From Deroplatys truncata (taxonomy: Eukaryota; Arthropoda; Insecta; Mantodea; Mantidae): a stretch of DNA of 64,000 nucleotides. The stretch is taken from the NCBI GenBank assembly GCA_030765065.1, contig CM060980.1:62232364-62296363 (forward strand), read 5' to 3'. Below are positions 44,906-56,728 of this stretch, piece after piece. Both the position numbers and the translations under genes were made by a program. Each line of letters begins with the position of its first letter. The first letter of the stretch is position 1. Under the pieces are notes generated by a model, which saw only the letters and a program-made list of their open reading frames with translations, made no database searches and was not told the origin of the DNA.

Positions 44906-45238
44906 TCACTCATATTGTTGGACTCTGTTTATCACGTAGTAGGTATTGACTGAATTATGAAAGTGATGGCTGGCTTTAGCTGTGATCTTTGTTATTTAGA
45001 GAATTCTAGTGAAATTAACACGTAAACTTGTTAGTCATTTAAAGCACCTACATGGTGTATGTCTTGTCTGGGTACGGTGTGGCTCTCATGACATCATGTC
45101 TCAACCCAACAACAGGCTGTAACTTTATAACTATTTACCATAGGATGGTGAAACTGCGTGTGTTGCTATTTATTCTTGACGACAAATAAACAAACGTGGT
45201 GAATGAAATGTTCAGTTTTGTGTTTCATTCCCCTTTAA

Positions 45239-45816
45239 AAGTATATGATGGAACAAAAGCCATGTTACATCATGAGCATGGCAGCAATGTTATGAATCTA
45301 ATACACAATGAACATAAACTTTAGTCAAGAGGTTGTTGTAATGCCTTCAGATGTGTATTACTTAAGTTTTAGTTTCAAATCACAAAATGGTTATGCAATC
45401 AGACAATTGTAATTATTGTTATGTGCTGTTGTCGCCAAGCGATGTACCTATAAAATTGACAAAAAATGGAAACGATTAAGCGTGTGCACTTGTATTGGTT
45501 TTACAAAACAAAAACCTGTTATCTCTTACTGCGTAACCCTACCCGGCAGACAACAATCAGCTTTATTGCCATTTTTCTAAATGTGTATAAAAAGTATAAC
45601 ATGGAACTCATGTGTTTAGTGAGTTTTTTGTGTAATTGCTTATTGAATCTGTTTATGTTAACTCTTTCGCTGATATTTTAAAATGCAGGAGAAGCAATAT
45701 GGACGTCTATAGAAGTCCTGCACATATATGCATTTAATGCTTATTTAACTGTCATTAATTTAATTTTTCACTTTTAAGATAATTTTAAATAAATTCTATG
45801 AGATCAAGGCTTACCT
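45239..45816. other. no gene recognised
   Basis: AT-rich sequence between the Kolobok element and the piggyBac fragment; might belong to the older pogo-like element, without proof. Confidence 0.3.
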
Positions 45817-46215
<399 letters not shown>

Positions 46216-46268
46216 CCAGCTGCCGAGCCTAGGAATGGTTTATGTTTAGCTTAATCATCGAAAGCGAT

Positions 46269-46665
46269 ATTGTCGTAGCCTCTTTTAACTAATGCTCAAA
46301 ATGAAGTGGGCGACTCGCTTGCAAGGGTACCGGAAAATTAACAAACTTATTACATGGCGAGGCTACGACGAGGGACGCAGCTAAAGAAAGTACAGAAATA
46401 TTATCAAACACTGGCAAAAAGGGGCGCTACATGGCTCGAAAGGAAAGAAGGAACTTTATACTATCAGAAATAATACAGGAAGGAAATGGATGGTAGAGAA
46501 TTTATTAGATAAAGATATATACGTTACCCCACATTATTAGCTCCCATGTCTGTCGGGCGAGGTCGCCATGCATGCCTGCACGGAGATGGCAGTTCCACGT
46601 CTTTACTGCTTGATTACTACTCACTGACTCTCTCCCAAGCCACGCCACCTAAAGCGTAGGGGACG
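46269..46665 (-). repeat. LTR-like direct repeat, left copy
   Basis: Begins ATTGTCGTAGCCTCTTTTAA and ends GCGTAGGGGACG. Near its start TGTCGTAGCCTC is mirrored by GAGGCTACGACGA about 75 bp later, so each repeat can form a terminal stem. Confidence 0.85.
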
Positions 46666-46836
46666 GAAATGACTACAAAAAAACAATATTTGTGAATGTA
46701 TATGGAGCACCCAAACGAAGACATGAAAACAATATTGACTGGCATATTTATGAGTCTCGAGTGTTAACGGATTATGTATCTTCAGAGCACTTATGCTCGA
46801 GCACTTCGCACACGCACACATACCATGCTGCCACTG

Positions 46837-47271
46837 TCACATGCACACTACACTGCACCTGGATTGATGTTCTGACGTAACTGTTTGTGGGTGGGATTTG
46901 CAGATCACCCACAACGACAAATTATATCCTAGCCGTAATCTTTTTGATGCTGCAGGTCGTTGAAGATGAAGAAGGGGTGGGCACTCGCTGGCTTGGACTG
47001 CCCCCCAAAATAGTGGCTCCTTATGCCACTGCAGTGTAGTGGCTGTACGGCAGCTCTCCTGTGGTGTCTCTGGAACCTCTGGCGTGAAAGGCGGGAGTGC
47101 TCGTCTTATACGCTCGAGCTCAGCCATCAGCAAAGTGACTACAACAGAAACCATAGAATGGTAGAAAGGGTGCTCCAACAGATCATCACACATAAAAGAA
47201 ATTAGTATGTCATTTACAATAAAATATTTTAAATGTTCAGAAGGTTTGCACTCAATAAATTCTTTTAACAT
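46837..47271 (-). CDS. hypothetical 144-codon ORF inside the LTR-like element
   Basis: The longest frame in the element's interior. It has a moderately helical stretch 'MAELERIRRALPPFTPEVPE' but no motif I recognise, and no conserved Cys-His knuckle of a gag. It lies in a GC-richer patch. It may be non-coding. Confidence 0.15.
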   Translation of the reverse strand: MLKEFIECKPSEHLKYFIVNDILISFMCDDLLEHPFYHSMVSVVVTLLMAELERIRRALPPFTPEVPETPQESCRTATTLQWHKEPLFWGAVQASECPPLLHLQRPAASKRLRLGYNLSLWVICKSHPQTVTSEHQSRCSVVCM

Positions 47272-47754
47272 GGGGCAAAGAGAGAGAAAAATGACTACAT
47301 GTTGACATAAAAACTAAATTTTACAGGGGGTTACCATCCAAAATTTAACACACAATGCTTTAAAATCCAAATACAAAATCACAAAAGAACCAGAATACAT
47401 AAACATTATATCAGTGACATTCATTGTTTCCATACAACAACATGACAGAAAAATATAAACTTCTTTGGGATCCCAATATCATTTCTTAACCAGCTGGTAC
47501 TATTAATGAAAAGAAAATAAGTGCACTTTCAATACATTCATACATGACAATGAAATGGAATCATTCATACTGACCATGGCCCAAATTATACACAACACTC
47601 ACTTAACTAGCTACTCAAAACTACTGTATGCATTACTACAAACTTCAAAAATAAATCCACAGTACATATTCAAACTACAATAATCATACTCTACTGTCAC
47701 TAACACAAATTCTCCTCTACATTACTATCTTCTTCATCTCATTATTGTCATCTC

Positions 47755-47801
<47 letters not shown>

Positions 47802-47830
47802 GTATTTCAATCATCATCATCATCATCATC
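47755..47830. repeat. (ATC)n microsatellite
   Basis: About 16 uninterrupted CAT/ATC units at 47755-47802, then a short break and a further run at 47811-47830. Confidence 0.95.
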
Positions 47831-48280
47831 TTTATCTTAACTTTCAACTTTCTCTTGAACAGTAATTTCTGAGAAAACAAAACATGTTCACTGACGTGTC
47901 TCATTCAACATGCTGTAAAGTCAAAAATACCTGACATAGGCATAACCTTAAAGAAATCACATTAACATTTCAGGAATGACACAAATAACATGACATTATA
48001 CTGTTACATCCACATCCTCCGAATCAAAATTAAGCTGGAAAACAGGTGGTATTAAAACTTGCTATCTAAGATGGTACTAAACTTGTTGCATAAACACAAA
48101 AAAAAAATTATTCTCATTGTATTCACTTCAATACATGTACTCTCTCGTGTGAATACATCACACACGCTATACTGGGCACGTTACAGCAACACCAATAAGC
48201 AAAATCTCTCAAATCATCACATCAAATCAACTTTCCAGGTACATGTAGCCCTCCTGAAAAATCAACACATTTACACTTCA

Positions 48281-48399
48281 ACTATCGGGGTTACACTTTG
48301 GCACTTCCACCGAGGCTGACATCAACTCATCTCATCTCTTCTCTCACTTTACCACCGTCGGGGTTACTCTTACGCACTTCCACCGAGGCAAATATTAAC
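48281..48399. repeat. two-copy direct repeat inside the LTR-like element
   Basis: CGGGGTTAC...GCACTTCCACCGAGGC occurs near 48287-48317 and again near 48358-48391, about 72 bp apart. Confidence 0.7.
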
Positions 48400-49797
48400 T
48401 CATATTTCTCACATAACCTCAAATATACACATACATACACACACTATTTATGCAACAATTTTCTGCAAATAAAAGATCACAGCATCATAATGAAACCCAA
48501 CATCAAATCAAATCAAATCGAATGCAACAAAACAAAATCACATCATTACTCAAAACAATACTGTCACATAACATTCCTGAAAATCAAAGCTCAATTAAGC
48601 ACACGGTACATATCAAACACATTCCTGCAGCATAACATAACACAACAAATGATTTGCAATACCCAAAACATAATTCAAAATTTAAGTTACACAAAATAAT
48701 AATACACTTTTAATTTAGCAGAGACATTCATAGCACACATTATTCCTGAAAAGCAAAGCTTAATTAAGCATCAGTCAGTGAAACAATAAAAATTTTGCAT
48801 ACCTGTGTGAGTTGTGCAACTGTTTCATTCGTCCAAACTTTAGCACACACAATGTTCACATACTTACAGGTTATGTTTTTTTTTTTCTTATTCTTTTTAC
48901 CACAAAATTCCAGTGCAGTTTTCCAAAATCTAGTAACACACATATAGCTGACCCATCAACATCCACGTCGTACTGGTCCATATTAGAGGCACATTAAACC
49001 TAATTAGGTAAAGATACTGGCAAGGCTGTAGTAGCTCCTGAAACTTTTACTTAAATGAGTAATTTGAAAACATTTTCCCCCAAAAATATGCATTGCATAA
49101 CTAGATAAACCAAACATGGCAAAATTATCATCATTATCTTTACCACTATTCTTACCGCAAGTGTACAATGCACAAATGAAATTTCAATATATATACTCTT
49201 AACTTCTTTCGTTTTATTATTTTATTATTCCAAACAGATGCACCTACTTTTTATACACACGCAGGTTTTAAACACACAACACACGAATTTTAAAATATTT
49301 GCTGCACTTTCGAGTCGTTAACACTTACAATATAACGCAACCAATAAATGCAATGTTACGTAGACCAGCTAACACACGCAACTATATTATCAACGTTACA
49401 AATATCACTCAATTTTTTCACAATTCGCCAAAATATATACTTTAAAATAACCAGCACGAATAATTTAGCACAGTAATAGAATTTAGTAGAAATGAAGCCA
49501 GGAGTTTTAGCGTCGCGCCGACAGACAATGGAACAAATATAAAAATGAACTTAAAATTGAAATTCAGACTCGGGACTTTCAGAAAGCAAAGCAACAAGAA
49601 TTTAGAATACAGAAACCACAAATTATACCACTGAAATCCTTACCCTTAAGCCAAGAAACAGATTCACATTTTTAGCAACCACGTGGAGGACCAAAAACCG
49701 TTACATTTTTCAGGAGAAAAAAAAATTTTGCACTTAAAACCTCAGAAAAAAATTAAATTATGCCCGGCCCTCCACCAATACTTGGCGCCTCACACCA

Positions 49798-50194
49798 ATT
49801 GTCGTAGCCTCTTTTAACTAATGCTCAAAATGAAGTGGGCAACTCGCTTGCAAGGGTACCGGAAAATTAACAAACTTATTACATGGCGAGGCTACGACGA
49901 GGGACGCAGCTAAAGAAAGTACAGAAATATTATCAAACACTGGCAAAAAGGGGCGCTACATGGCTCGAAAGGAAAGAAGGAACTTTATACTATCAGAAAT
50001 AATACAGGAAGGAAATGGATGGTAGAGAATTTATTAGATAAAGATATATACGTTACCCCACATTATTAGCTCCCATGTCTGTCGGGCGAGGTCGCCATGC
50101 ATGCCTGCACGGAGATGGCAGTTCCACGTCTTTACTGCTTGATTACTACTCACTGACTCTCTCCCAAGCCATGCCACCTAAAGCGTAGGGGACG
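49798..50194 (-). repeat. LTR-like direct repeat, right copy
   Basis: Nearly identical to the left copy. Visible differences are GGGCAACTCG against GGGCGACTCG near the start and CATGCCACC against CACGCCACC near the end. Confidence 0.85.
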
Positions 50195-50440
50195 CCAAAC
50201 AACCTATCCCCACCTAAAATTGCTACTTCCCCCACCCAAGCTCTAACTGCCATCTCGAATCCCGGTGACCAGAGAGACGTATGCGTGACAATCTCTGCAT
50301 ACGTCACAATATAATACCTTTGCTTACTCACAGTGCGTAACACATACAGTCTGCATAAAAAGTGTCTGCATCTGGTTGTAATTTTAAAGAGAGCAGCAGT
50401 ATCTAAATAGTACTTGCTTTATATTTGTTATATTTATAAC

Positions 50441-52058
50441 CATGGCTCCTACGTTTTCAAAGATAAGTGTTAAGGTGTTACACAGTCAAAGTAGGGAAAT
50501 AATTGCAAATGCCCTCGACTTCATGAAGCAAGAAGCAGAGATGAAGGAAGAAAATATATGTTCATCCGAGTTCCACGAAGCCTTAAGAGAGTGAAAGCAA
50601 CTGGTGTTTCACCGAGTTCCGTTTCCAGAGTTCTCAAAGATAAGAAAGAAAAAAAAAACATATGGATGAAAGAGTGCCATTTGACACATCTGGGAAGAAA
50701 CATAAGGTCCCTAAACGTATTACAGAAATAGACGATTTCGAATGCATCATCGGCGCACGATTCACAATCCTATGTGGAAGAAAAAACTGTGCTAACAATA
50801 ACCAGATTGCTCATTAAGCTGAAAGACAGCAGAAACTTTCAAGGTGGTGCTACAAATCTCAGAAAAATTATTAAAGAATTAGGTTTCAAGTGGAAGAAAC
50901 TGAAATCAAATAGAAGAGTTCTAACAGAAAAGCAAAATAATAAATAAAATAATAATAATAATAATAACAAAATAAAAAGTAAACATTGCCATGATAGCTT
51001 AGTCGGTTAGAGCAACGGCACGGAAAGCCTGAGATCCGTGGTTCAAATCCCGGCTATGGTATTTAATTTTTCAGTCTGATTCTACCTTTCCAAATGACTA
51101 TAATTTTACGAGTATATGTACTTATATCAGTGTGTACTTATATCAGCATTAATTTTCAAGGTGGTGTTACAAATTTCAGAAAAATACTATAGTGTATGAA
51201 GATGAGTCATACATACACAGCAGTCATACAGCATCTAAAAGTTGGAGTGACGATAGCGAATTAGGTTTGCAGGCACCTGTTGCCAAAGGGCAAATACTTA
51301 TCGTTCATGCTGTTGGAAAGATCGACTTCGTTCCAAATGCCCTTCTTTTACAAGTCGCAACAAACAACAGGAGATTTTCATCAAGAAATGAATACAGAAA
51401 ATTACCTACATGAAGTGAATCAACGCCATGTTGATACCTAATATGCCTGCTGGGTCTGTTCTGGTCATCGACAATGCTTCACAATGCGCCAACACTCAAA
51501 TTGACAAACCACCTACCTCCAATTCCTTGAAAGAAGAAATGAGAACTTGGTTACTTAGACATAATATAGCTTTAGATGAAAGCATGAGTAAAACAAAGCT
51601 ATATAACTTAATTAAAGCCAACAAACAGCTTCAGAAGTCATACATACTTGACCAGATAGTAATACAACATCCCATAATGTACTTAGACTGTCATCATATT
51701 GCCCAGATCTAAACCCAATCAAATTAATCTGGGCTGATATCAAAAAATGGGTGGCATGCAGAAATATCACTTTTAAATTAAAATATGTGGAGCAGTTATA
51801 ACGCCAGCAATTTGCTGAAATTGGAAGGCCAGAATGGGAAAATGTATGTCGACATGCTGAATAAATTATAAGAATCATTATTCCGAAAAATACGGAATTG
51901 CAGAAAATCAAATAGAAATAATTCTCATCCAGGATAATGGTGCAGAAAGTAGTGACAGCAGTGATGACGGCAATAATGTGAGTGATTCCGCTGAAGAGGA
52001 AGGGTTGTTACGTGTGGAAGAATTGGAGGCAATGATTGACTGTGTTTTTTTATATTAA
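50441..52058 (+). pseudogene. IS630/Tc1-type DDE transposase relic
   Basis: Starts 'MAPTFSKISVKVLHSQSREI', followed by a helix-turn-helix region with a broken 'TGVSPSSVSRVLKD' block (50600), 'TIHNPMWKKKL', and 'NLRKIIKELGFKWKKLKSNR' (50870). After a duplicated patch and a tRNA-like insertion come 'VYEDESYIHSSHT' (first acidic block, 51195) and 'LVIDNASQCANTQ' (second, 51465). 'YCPDLNPIKLIWADIKKWVA' (third, about 51700) and an acidic Ser/Asp-rich tail ending at 52058 complete it. This family, with W-S-D-D and IDNAS blocks, is widespread in aphids and other insects. Frameshifts and stops show it is dead. A possible left terminal repeat begins CAGTCTGCATAAAAAGTGTC near 50348; no right partner was seen. 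Confidence 0.8.
50988..51061 (+). repeat. 74-nt tRNA-like sequence (SINE head or tRNA pseudogene)
   Basis: Length and layout fit a tRNA: acceptor GCCATGA with a partly paired 3' strand, D arm GCTT-loop-GAGC with A box TAGCTTAGTCGG, and B box GGTTCAAATCC. The anticodon stem pairs only three of five positions, position 33 is C instead of T, and the T stem has mismatches. The loop would read GGA (Ser) but there is no long variable arm. It lies between an (AAT)n stretch and a duplicated piece of the DDE transposase (51157-51188 repeats 50837-50868). A functional tRNA is unlikely. Confidence 0.5.
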
Positions 52059-52199
52059 GCGCTTTTTACAGCGTGGATTTTAATATACTGCATATAACTA
52101 AGTTTATCAGCGCAGTGCAGTGCATAACCAGTGTGTGGATATTTGACAATGGCTGTCCCATGCACTCCTGCAGCATGCAGACGACCGGTCACCACCTGA

Positions 52200-53600
52200 T
52201 CTGGTAAGCAACTCGCTTCACAGCTCTCATTAAGATTTTTACATGTCTGTTGCGCCGATTATATATCCAGTGGGTGCAACAATGGTTTTATCTATTTAAC
52301 TGTTTTTCATAAAGAGGGATATGCTGATCTACTAGATTGACACCACCCTTATGCATATTGTATTCTTGGATAGCATCAGGCTTGAAAATTGACATTTTGG
52401 TGTGGGCAACTATTTTTCCAGTGTCAATCATCAAAATCTCAGAACTGCAATTGGATAATGCTGTAAGTACCCTCCTATCTTGCCAAACACTGTAGGTTAA
52501 AGGTGAGAGCTGACGTACCTCCATTTCTCTTCTCCTTAGAGCCTATGTATTCACATCCTTTGGCAAACCAATATGATTTGAACGTAGTGTTTTATTGCAT
52601 TTGATTTTCTTTTGTATAAGACCATGTATAATTAAGGGGAGCTGTAACAATTATCCAATTACACAGTCCTAGTCTGATCAAGTACAGGTTCCATCAGGTG
52701 CATTACTATGGAGCCAGATAAACACAAATCTTTGTCTCCAGTATTATCAGTCCCCTGACCGTTGTAAATGCAGCTAGTGTAAAGATATCCTATTTTACTT
52801 TCACAAAGACCAAAACTCTTTATACCAAATCTGGTGCTCTGTTTTTATGTATTGCTTCCAGACTAGGCGGTCCTTCCAAAGCATCAAGCTTTCATCAACA
52901 GTGACCTTTTCATTAGGCATGTAATTTTCTTTAAATTTTAAAATAATATAATTGAAAACCGGCCTGATTTTGTGTAGTTTACATTTTCTGTGCAGGTGAA
53001 AAGAAGGAACCGCAAAATGGAAGTAAGCCCGTTATTTGATATGCATTTCTCAAAAAATGGAATAGCTAGCATATCTGTAGACCAGTATGTCTAATGTAGG
53101 TTTACAAATAACACAGCCTGTAAATCTCATTGAGTGTTACTTCTGAATTCTACTATTAGGCCCTAATTTTCCGTTAGAGGTCAGATCTTCCTTCACTTAC
53201 TCGCATATATTTGTTTCCGTAACGATGAGAGAGACTAAGTCAGCAGTAACAAAAATTGGTTGGCTCTCAGAAGTCAGCTGAGACTGGTGTTGTACACCAG
53301 AGCCTATGCTCGTAAGGATATATTGTTTGTGCTGTAGTTTTGAGCACTTCACAATGTTGATTCTTCACGCACACCTGAAAGAAGACGGTCATTGTTTCCT
53401 CACTGCTACCTATATCCTCAACACCTCACCCAAAATCTGAAAACTTGCCGTCAATTTCCAAAATCATTGTTATACAGCAAAAAGTCCTCCATATTTTCTG
53501 AAGTAATTTGAGAAACACATACACTTCCTACACAAGCTAATGTATTTCCTACATTACTAGTTGAAGCCATGGTTAGCACCGAGGTATAAACATTTCAAAT
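52200..53600 (-). pseudogene. piggyBac transposase core relic
   Basis: Near 53000-52830 the minus strand gives 'KIRPVFNYIILKFKENYMPN' then 'EKVTVDESLMLWKDRLVWKQ' (the first catalytic Asp block, D-E-S/G-M) and 'YIKTEHQ'. At 52524-52290 it gives 'VWQDRRVLTALSN', 'KPDAIQEYNMHKGGVNLVDQ' (the YN-x-x-K-GGVD-x-D-Q block, here VNLVDQ) and 'YEKQLNR'. These are the right order. Stops and frameshifts occur between the blocks. Confidence 0.8.
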
Positions 53601-54154
53601 GTGCTTTACAATTAGCTAAAAGAAATCTCTCTGAACCCTGACACAACTAAATAAATATTCAACTTCGCTGAGTGAAAACAGCATATGCAGATAACTCATA
53701 AAACAGCATGTGCAGATAACTCATAAGGCACTAAAATAAACTACAGCTAACATGCAAACTTCGCTTTAAAAAATATACTGACATGTGTATACAAATGCTA
53801 ACAGAGAGGTGCCTGGTGTGTTGCATAATATGTCATACAAGGCACATTGTATGGTAGTAGAAACTGAATCATAAGAAATGTTTTGCTGAGGTGGCCAAAT
53901 CGTTCTTATGTACAATATGAGGTATGTTGAATGACTTAGCATGCTAGAAACGAAATAGTAAATTTTCACTTTTTTTTTTTAAATAGTCTCTACTTTGTTG
54001 ATAGTGTGAGCATACTCTTCCTTTACTGAGCTTTAAACCAGTTTTTTTTCTTCATTAAAATAACAAAATAGATACGGGAGATATGAATGTGTATTTACGA
54101 AGCATTGTTAGTCCATTTAAGTGTCTTGCATTGTTTATTGGGTATTCATTTGCA
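53601..54154. other. RAD9 intron 4, no gene
   Basis: AT-rich. A 27-bp direct duplication (ACAGCATRTGCAGATAACTC) is present at about 53679-53726. Confidence 0.4.
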
Positions 54155-54265
54155 GTCTGTGAAGGGTTTAAATGGCAGTTGAAAAGGTTAAGTAAGATGG
54201 ATTATCCATTATTTTTGGTTAATTAATTCCACATCCTGCATTATAAATGATTAACCAGGGTTCAG
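54155..54265 (-). mobile_element. probable pogo/Tigger right end
   Basis: Read from the right, CTGAACCCTGGTTAATCATT starts next to a TA (54266-54267) and is followed further in by AATGGATAATCC. The arrangement mirrors the left end at 40127. Confidence 0.4.
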
Positions 54266-54557
54266 TACCAAGACATTACATGTATTAGACTGCCCAATAA
54301 AATTGGCCCTGGCTACTCTAATGAAAGTATGCCCAAGAAAAACATAAATAATTAGCAAGTAATGCTCAAAAGAATTTGACAATGGGTTATGATTTTTTTA
54401 TTTCAGTAGAGAAGAAAAGCATGTATATAATTTTGAAAAAGCTGCCTTTTTATGCAAATATTTTAATAAAAGATTCAATTTATATTTGATAAACATAATA
54501 ATATATGTTATATTCATGCATGAGTTTAATGTTTTAATTAGCTTTTGTAATTCTTAG

Positions 54558-54841
54558 GCCAATAGTTTTCGTGATCAAGAATGCACCAACATTTGAAGCC
54601 AATTTTGTGTTAGCAACACTGAATCCAGCAACATTAATAAGAAGAGTGTCTTCCGCAAATTCCAGTCAACAGAGTGCAAGTCAACAAGATGTCATTCAGG
54701 ATAAGGGAACAAATGCAGAAAATGCCAATAAGAATCAAAACAAATCAGTTAAAAGGCATCATTCATCAACAGTTGGAGAAAAAAGAAACAGCTTCCTTTC
54801 AAATAGTTTTGTGGATTTTGTACCAAATGAAAGATTGAATG
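54558..54841 (+). CDS. RAD9: RAD9 exon 5 (residues 246-341)
   Basis: Preceded by TTCTTAG and ending GAATG|GTAGGT in phase 1. It opens with 'PIVFVIKNAPTFEANFVLAT', the last strand pair of the clamp domain (FVLATL is shared with vertebrates), then enters a Ser/Gln/Asn/Lys-rich tail. The tail is low in complexity and probably disordered, with basic patches (KRHH, EKRNS). The phase matches exon 4 (2) and exon 6 (1). Confidence 0.95.
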
Positions 54842-56012
54842 GTAGGTATTAAAAAGAATTTTCTGTTTTGAGAAAATGTGTTCTCGGGCGTGCTTATATT
54901 AGAAATTATTTTGGGGTGTTTTATTGTGCTGGTTGGCAGCCTTTGGTATAATTGTTGTCCATGCATTAAACATTTTAAATTCATGAGATGTTTCATCCCA
55001 AGTAAAGTTATGAAGATTGTAAAATAGCATTTTGTATTTATAATTGACAAAAGTTTTAAAAGTGGCTTAATTGAGACAGTCACTTAAGTAGCCTGCATTA
55101 TGCTTTTGGTGACACTCTTTTTTCTTATACAGCAGCATCAGAATTGTCTTCTTTGGCCCACTCTTTCTAAAACAGTCTTATTACTTATTTTGTGATTCCG
55201 TTTTACATGTTTCATTCTTCATCATATTCAGGATTTCAAATACATCTAGTCTCACTTTGTCATAGCCTCTAAGCTTTCACCCAAAGCACTTCACTTAGTT
55301 CTTTCTTTAAAAGTCGTCAGATATTTAAATTTTTTTCAGACAAAATCAGCTTATCCCATTGTTAGCAGCATGGTTATTAATGATAATTTTTTAACCAGCA
55401 TGTGTTTCATTTTTAAATATTCACATTATCGTGTTAATAATTACATCAAAATTTGGAAAGAAAAACAAAATGTTAACTTAGTTTGTATAGTAATCAACTT
55501 TGAAATTTTCTTGAACTGAAAAGATTAGCTACTCTTACACAATAAAATAGAATACAGTGATGTATTAAAATTGTTAATATCTGTATAAATGGAAAAATTT
55601 ATATCACTAAATTGAAATTAATGCATGGGAAGTAAATGGGCTCCTTTTTGATGCGGAAGAACATTGTTTAAATTCACAAAATCCATACTTCTTGCCCTAA
55701 AATTTACAAACAGTGATATAAAAGAGATTTGAATAATAATTTTGAAAGCTCCTTTATACATTTTTCATAACCATGTACTATAATTCAATATATATACAAA
55801 AACAATTCTCACTATAAATTATAATTAATAGTTTATTCGATAACATCTGTGGTCTTAATAATTTTGTTGTGATATTCTTAATCTTTTGTGATCTCATTCT
55901 TAATTTTTGTCAACTTGTGCTTATCTTTTGTAATTTTGTTCTATAATTTGTTATATATTTTGGATCCTTGTGTTCAGCCAAAAATGTTACCCAGATGTTC
56001 CTTTTAGAAAAA
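54842..56012. other. RAD9 intron 5, no feature
   Basis: AT-rich non-coding sequence. Confidence 0.4.
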
Positions 56013-56608
56013 TACATCATAAGAAATAATGACTCCAATTGCTGCCAAACAACATATTCTTGCTTAGATGCTCAGCATAGTCCAACTTCTTTGCTACACT
56101 TAACTGTCTCTCTGATTGAACTCAACAACTGCATGCCAGCAGCCCCCTTACATAGCCCTGAAACAAAGTGGGATATTCTCTATGGGGCGGCTTCTCAAGG
56201 CTGCCACCAAGAAAATTTCCAGATAGGTGGAGAGCACACAAAAAGGGTTTGTTGCTTGGGGTATTTGTTCTAAAGGAGTTAAGGAAGACGCTGACAATCC
56301 GGTTGGATAGGTAAAGGTACCAGCCTGCTCTCAAACTGGCACAGCCTGCTGGCAACTTCATGTAAGTGGTCACACTGCTGCCTCCTCAGGGCTGGTCATC
56401 ACAGCCAGCACCGTCATAATGGGCAAGATGATCTAAGTGTACCACCAGCCTGTTCCTCAGACACAGTAGACTACATCATTAATTCTCTTCACCATGAGGC
56501 ATTGCCCTTGCCATGGTTTTTGAAGCTTGGGACAACACCACTTGGTATGGGTAGGGTGATACAACCACACCAGCTCACCATGCTGGAAACCTTCGCTGTT
56601 GGCTTGCT

Positions 56609-56728
56609 GACTCTAATTGCTGCCCAAAAACTTATTTGCCACTTATATGCTCAGCGTGGTCCAACTTCTTTGCTGCTCTCAGCTGTCGACTGCACTTGAC
56701 TGTCTCTCTGACTGAAATCAACAACTTT
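56609..56728 (-). repeat. extra partial LTR copy inside the gag-only element
   Basis: CTGACTCTAATTGCTGCC... to ...CTGAAATCAACAACT repeats the 3' part of the two LTRs (GTCCAACTTCTTTGCT, CTGTCTCTCTGACTGAA). Confidence 0.7.

Larger units (their letters stand above)
40321..45234. mobile_element. Kolobok-type transposon (TTAA target, THAP transposase)
   Basis: Perfect 19-bp inverted ends AGGGGAATGAAACACAAAA (40321-40339 and 45216-45234), each directly flanked by TTAA (40317-40320 and 45235-45238). The TTAAAGGGGAA terminus matches the TTAAAGGRR pattern of T2/Kolobok elements. Inside are a THAP-finger protein gene on the plus strand and a P2X7-ballast-like gene on the minus strand, convergent. Without the nested mariner the element is about 3.3 kb. 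Both genes are broken by frameshifts. Confidence 0.85.
46269..50194 (-). mobile_element. 3.9-kb element with 397-bp direct terminal repeats and no pol
   Basis: Terminal direct repeats at 46269-46665 and 49798-50194 differ at only about two positions, the pattern of LTRs of a recent insertion. The 3.1-kb interior has no recognisable gag, protease, RT or integrase. A TGGTGTGAGGCGCCAAG sequence just inside the right repeat on the minus strand (about 49796-49780) could be a primer binding site, which sets the proposed strand. The repeats lack a clean TG...CA on one side, and I found no short target duplication outside them. A LARD-like non-autonomous retroelement is the best guess; a local duplication is the alternative. 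Confidence 0.6.

Noticed and set aside
48059..48699. Several plus-strand ORFs of 60-133 codons in the LTR-like element
   Set aside because: Low-complexity Asn/His/Ser/Thr-rich translations of AC-rich sequence with no gag or pol motif.
50988..51061. Functional tRNA-Ser(GGA)
   Set aside because: Only three anticodon-stem pairs, C at position 33, mismatched T stem and no long variable arm; likely SINE-derived.
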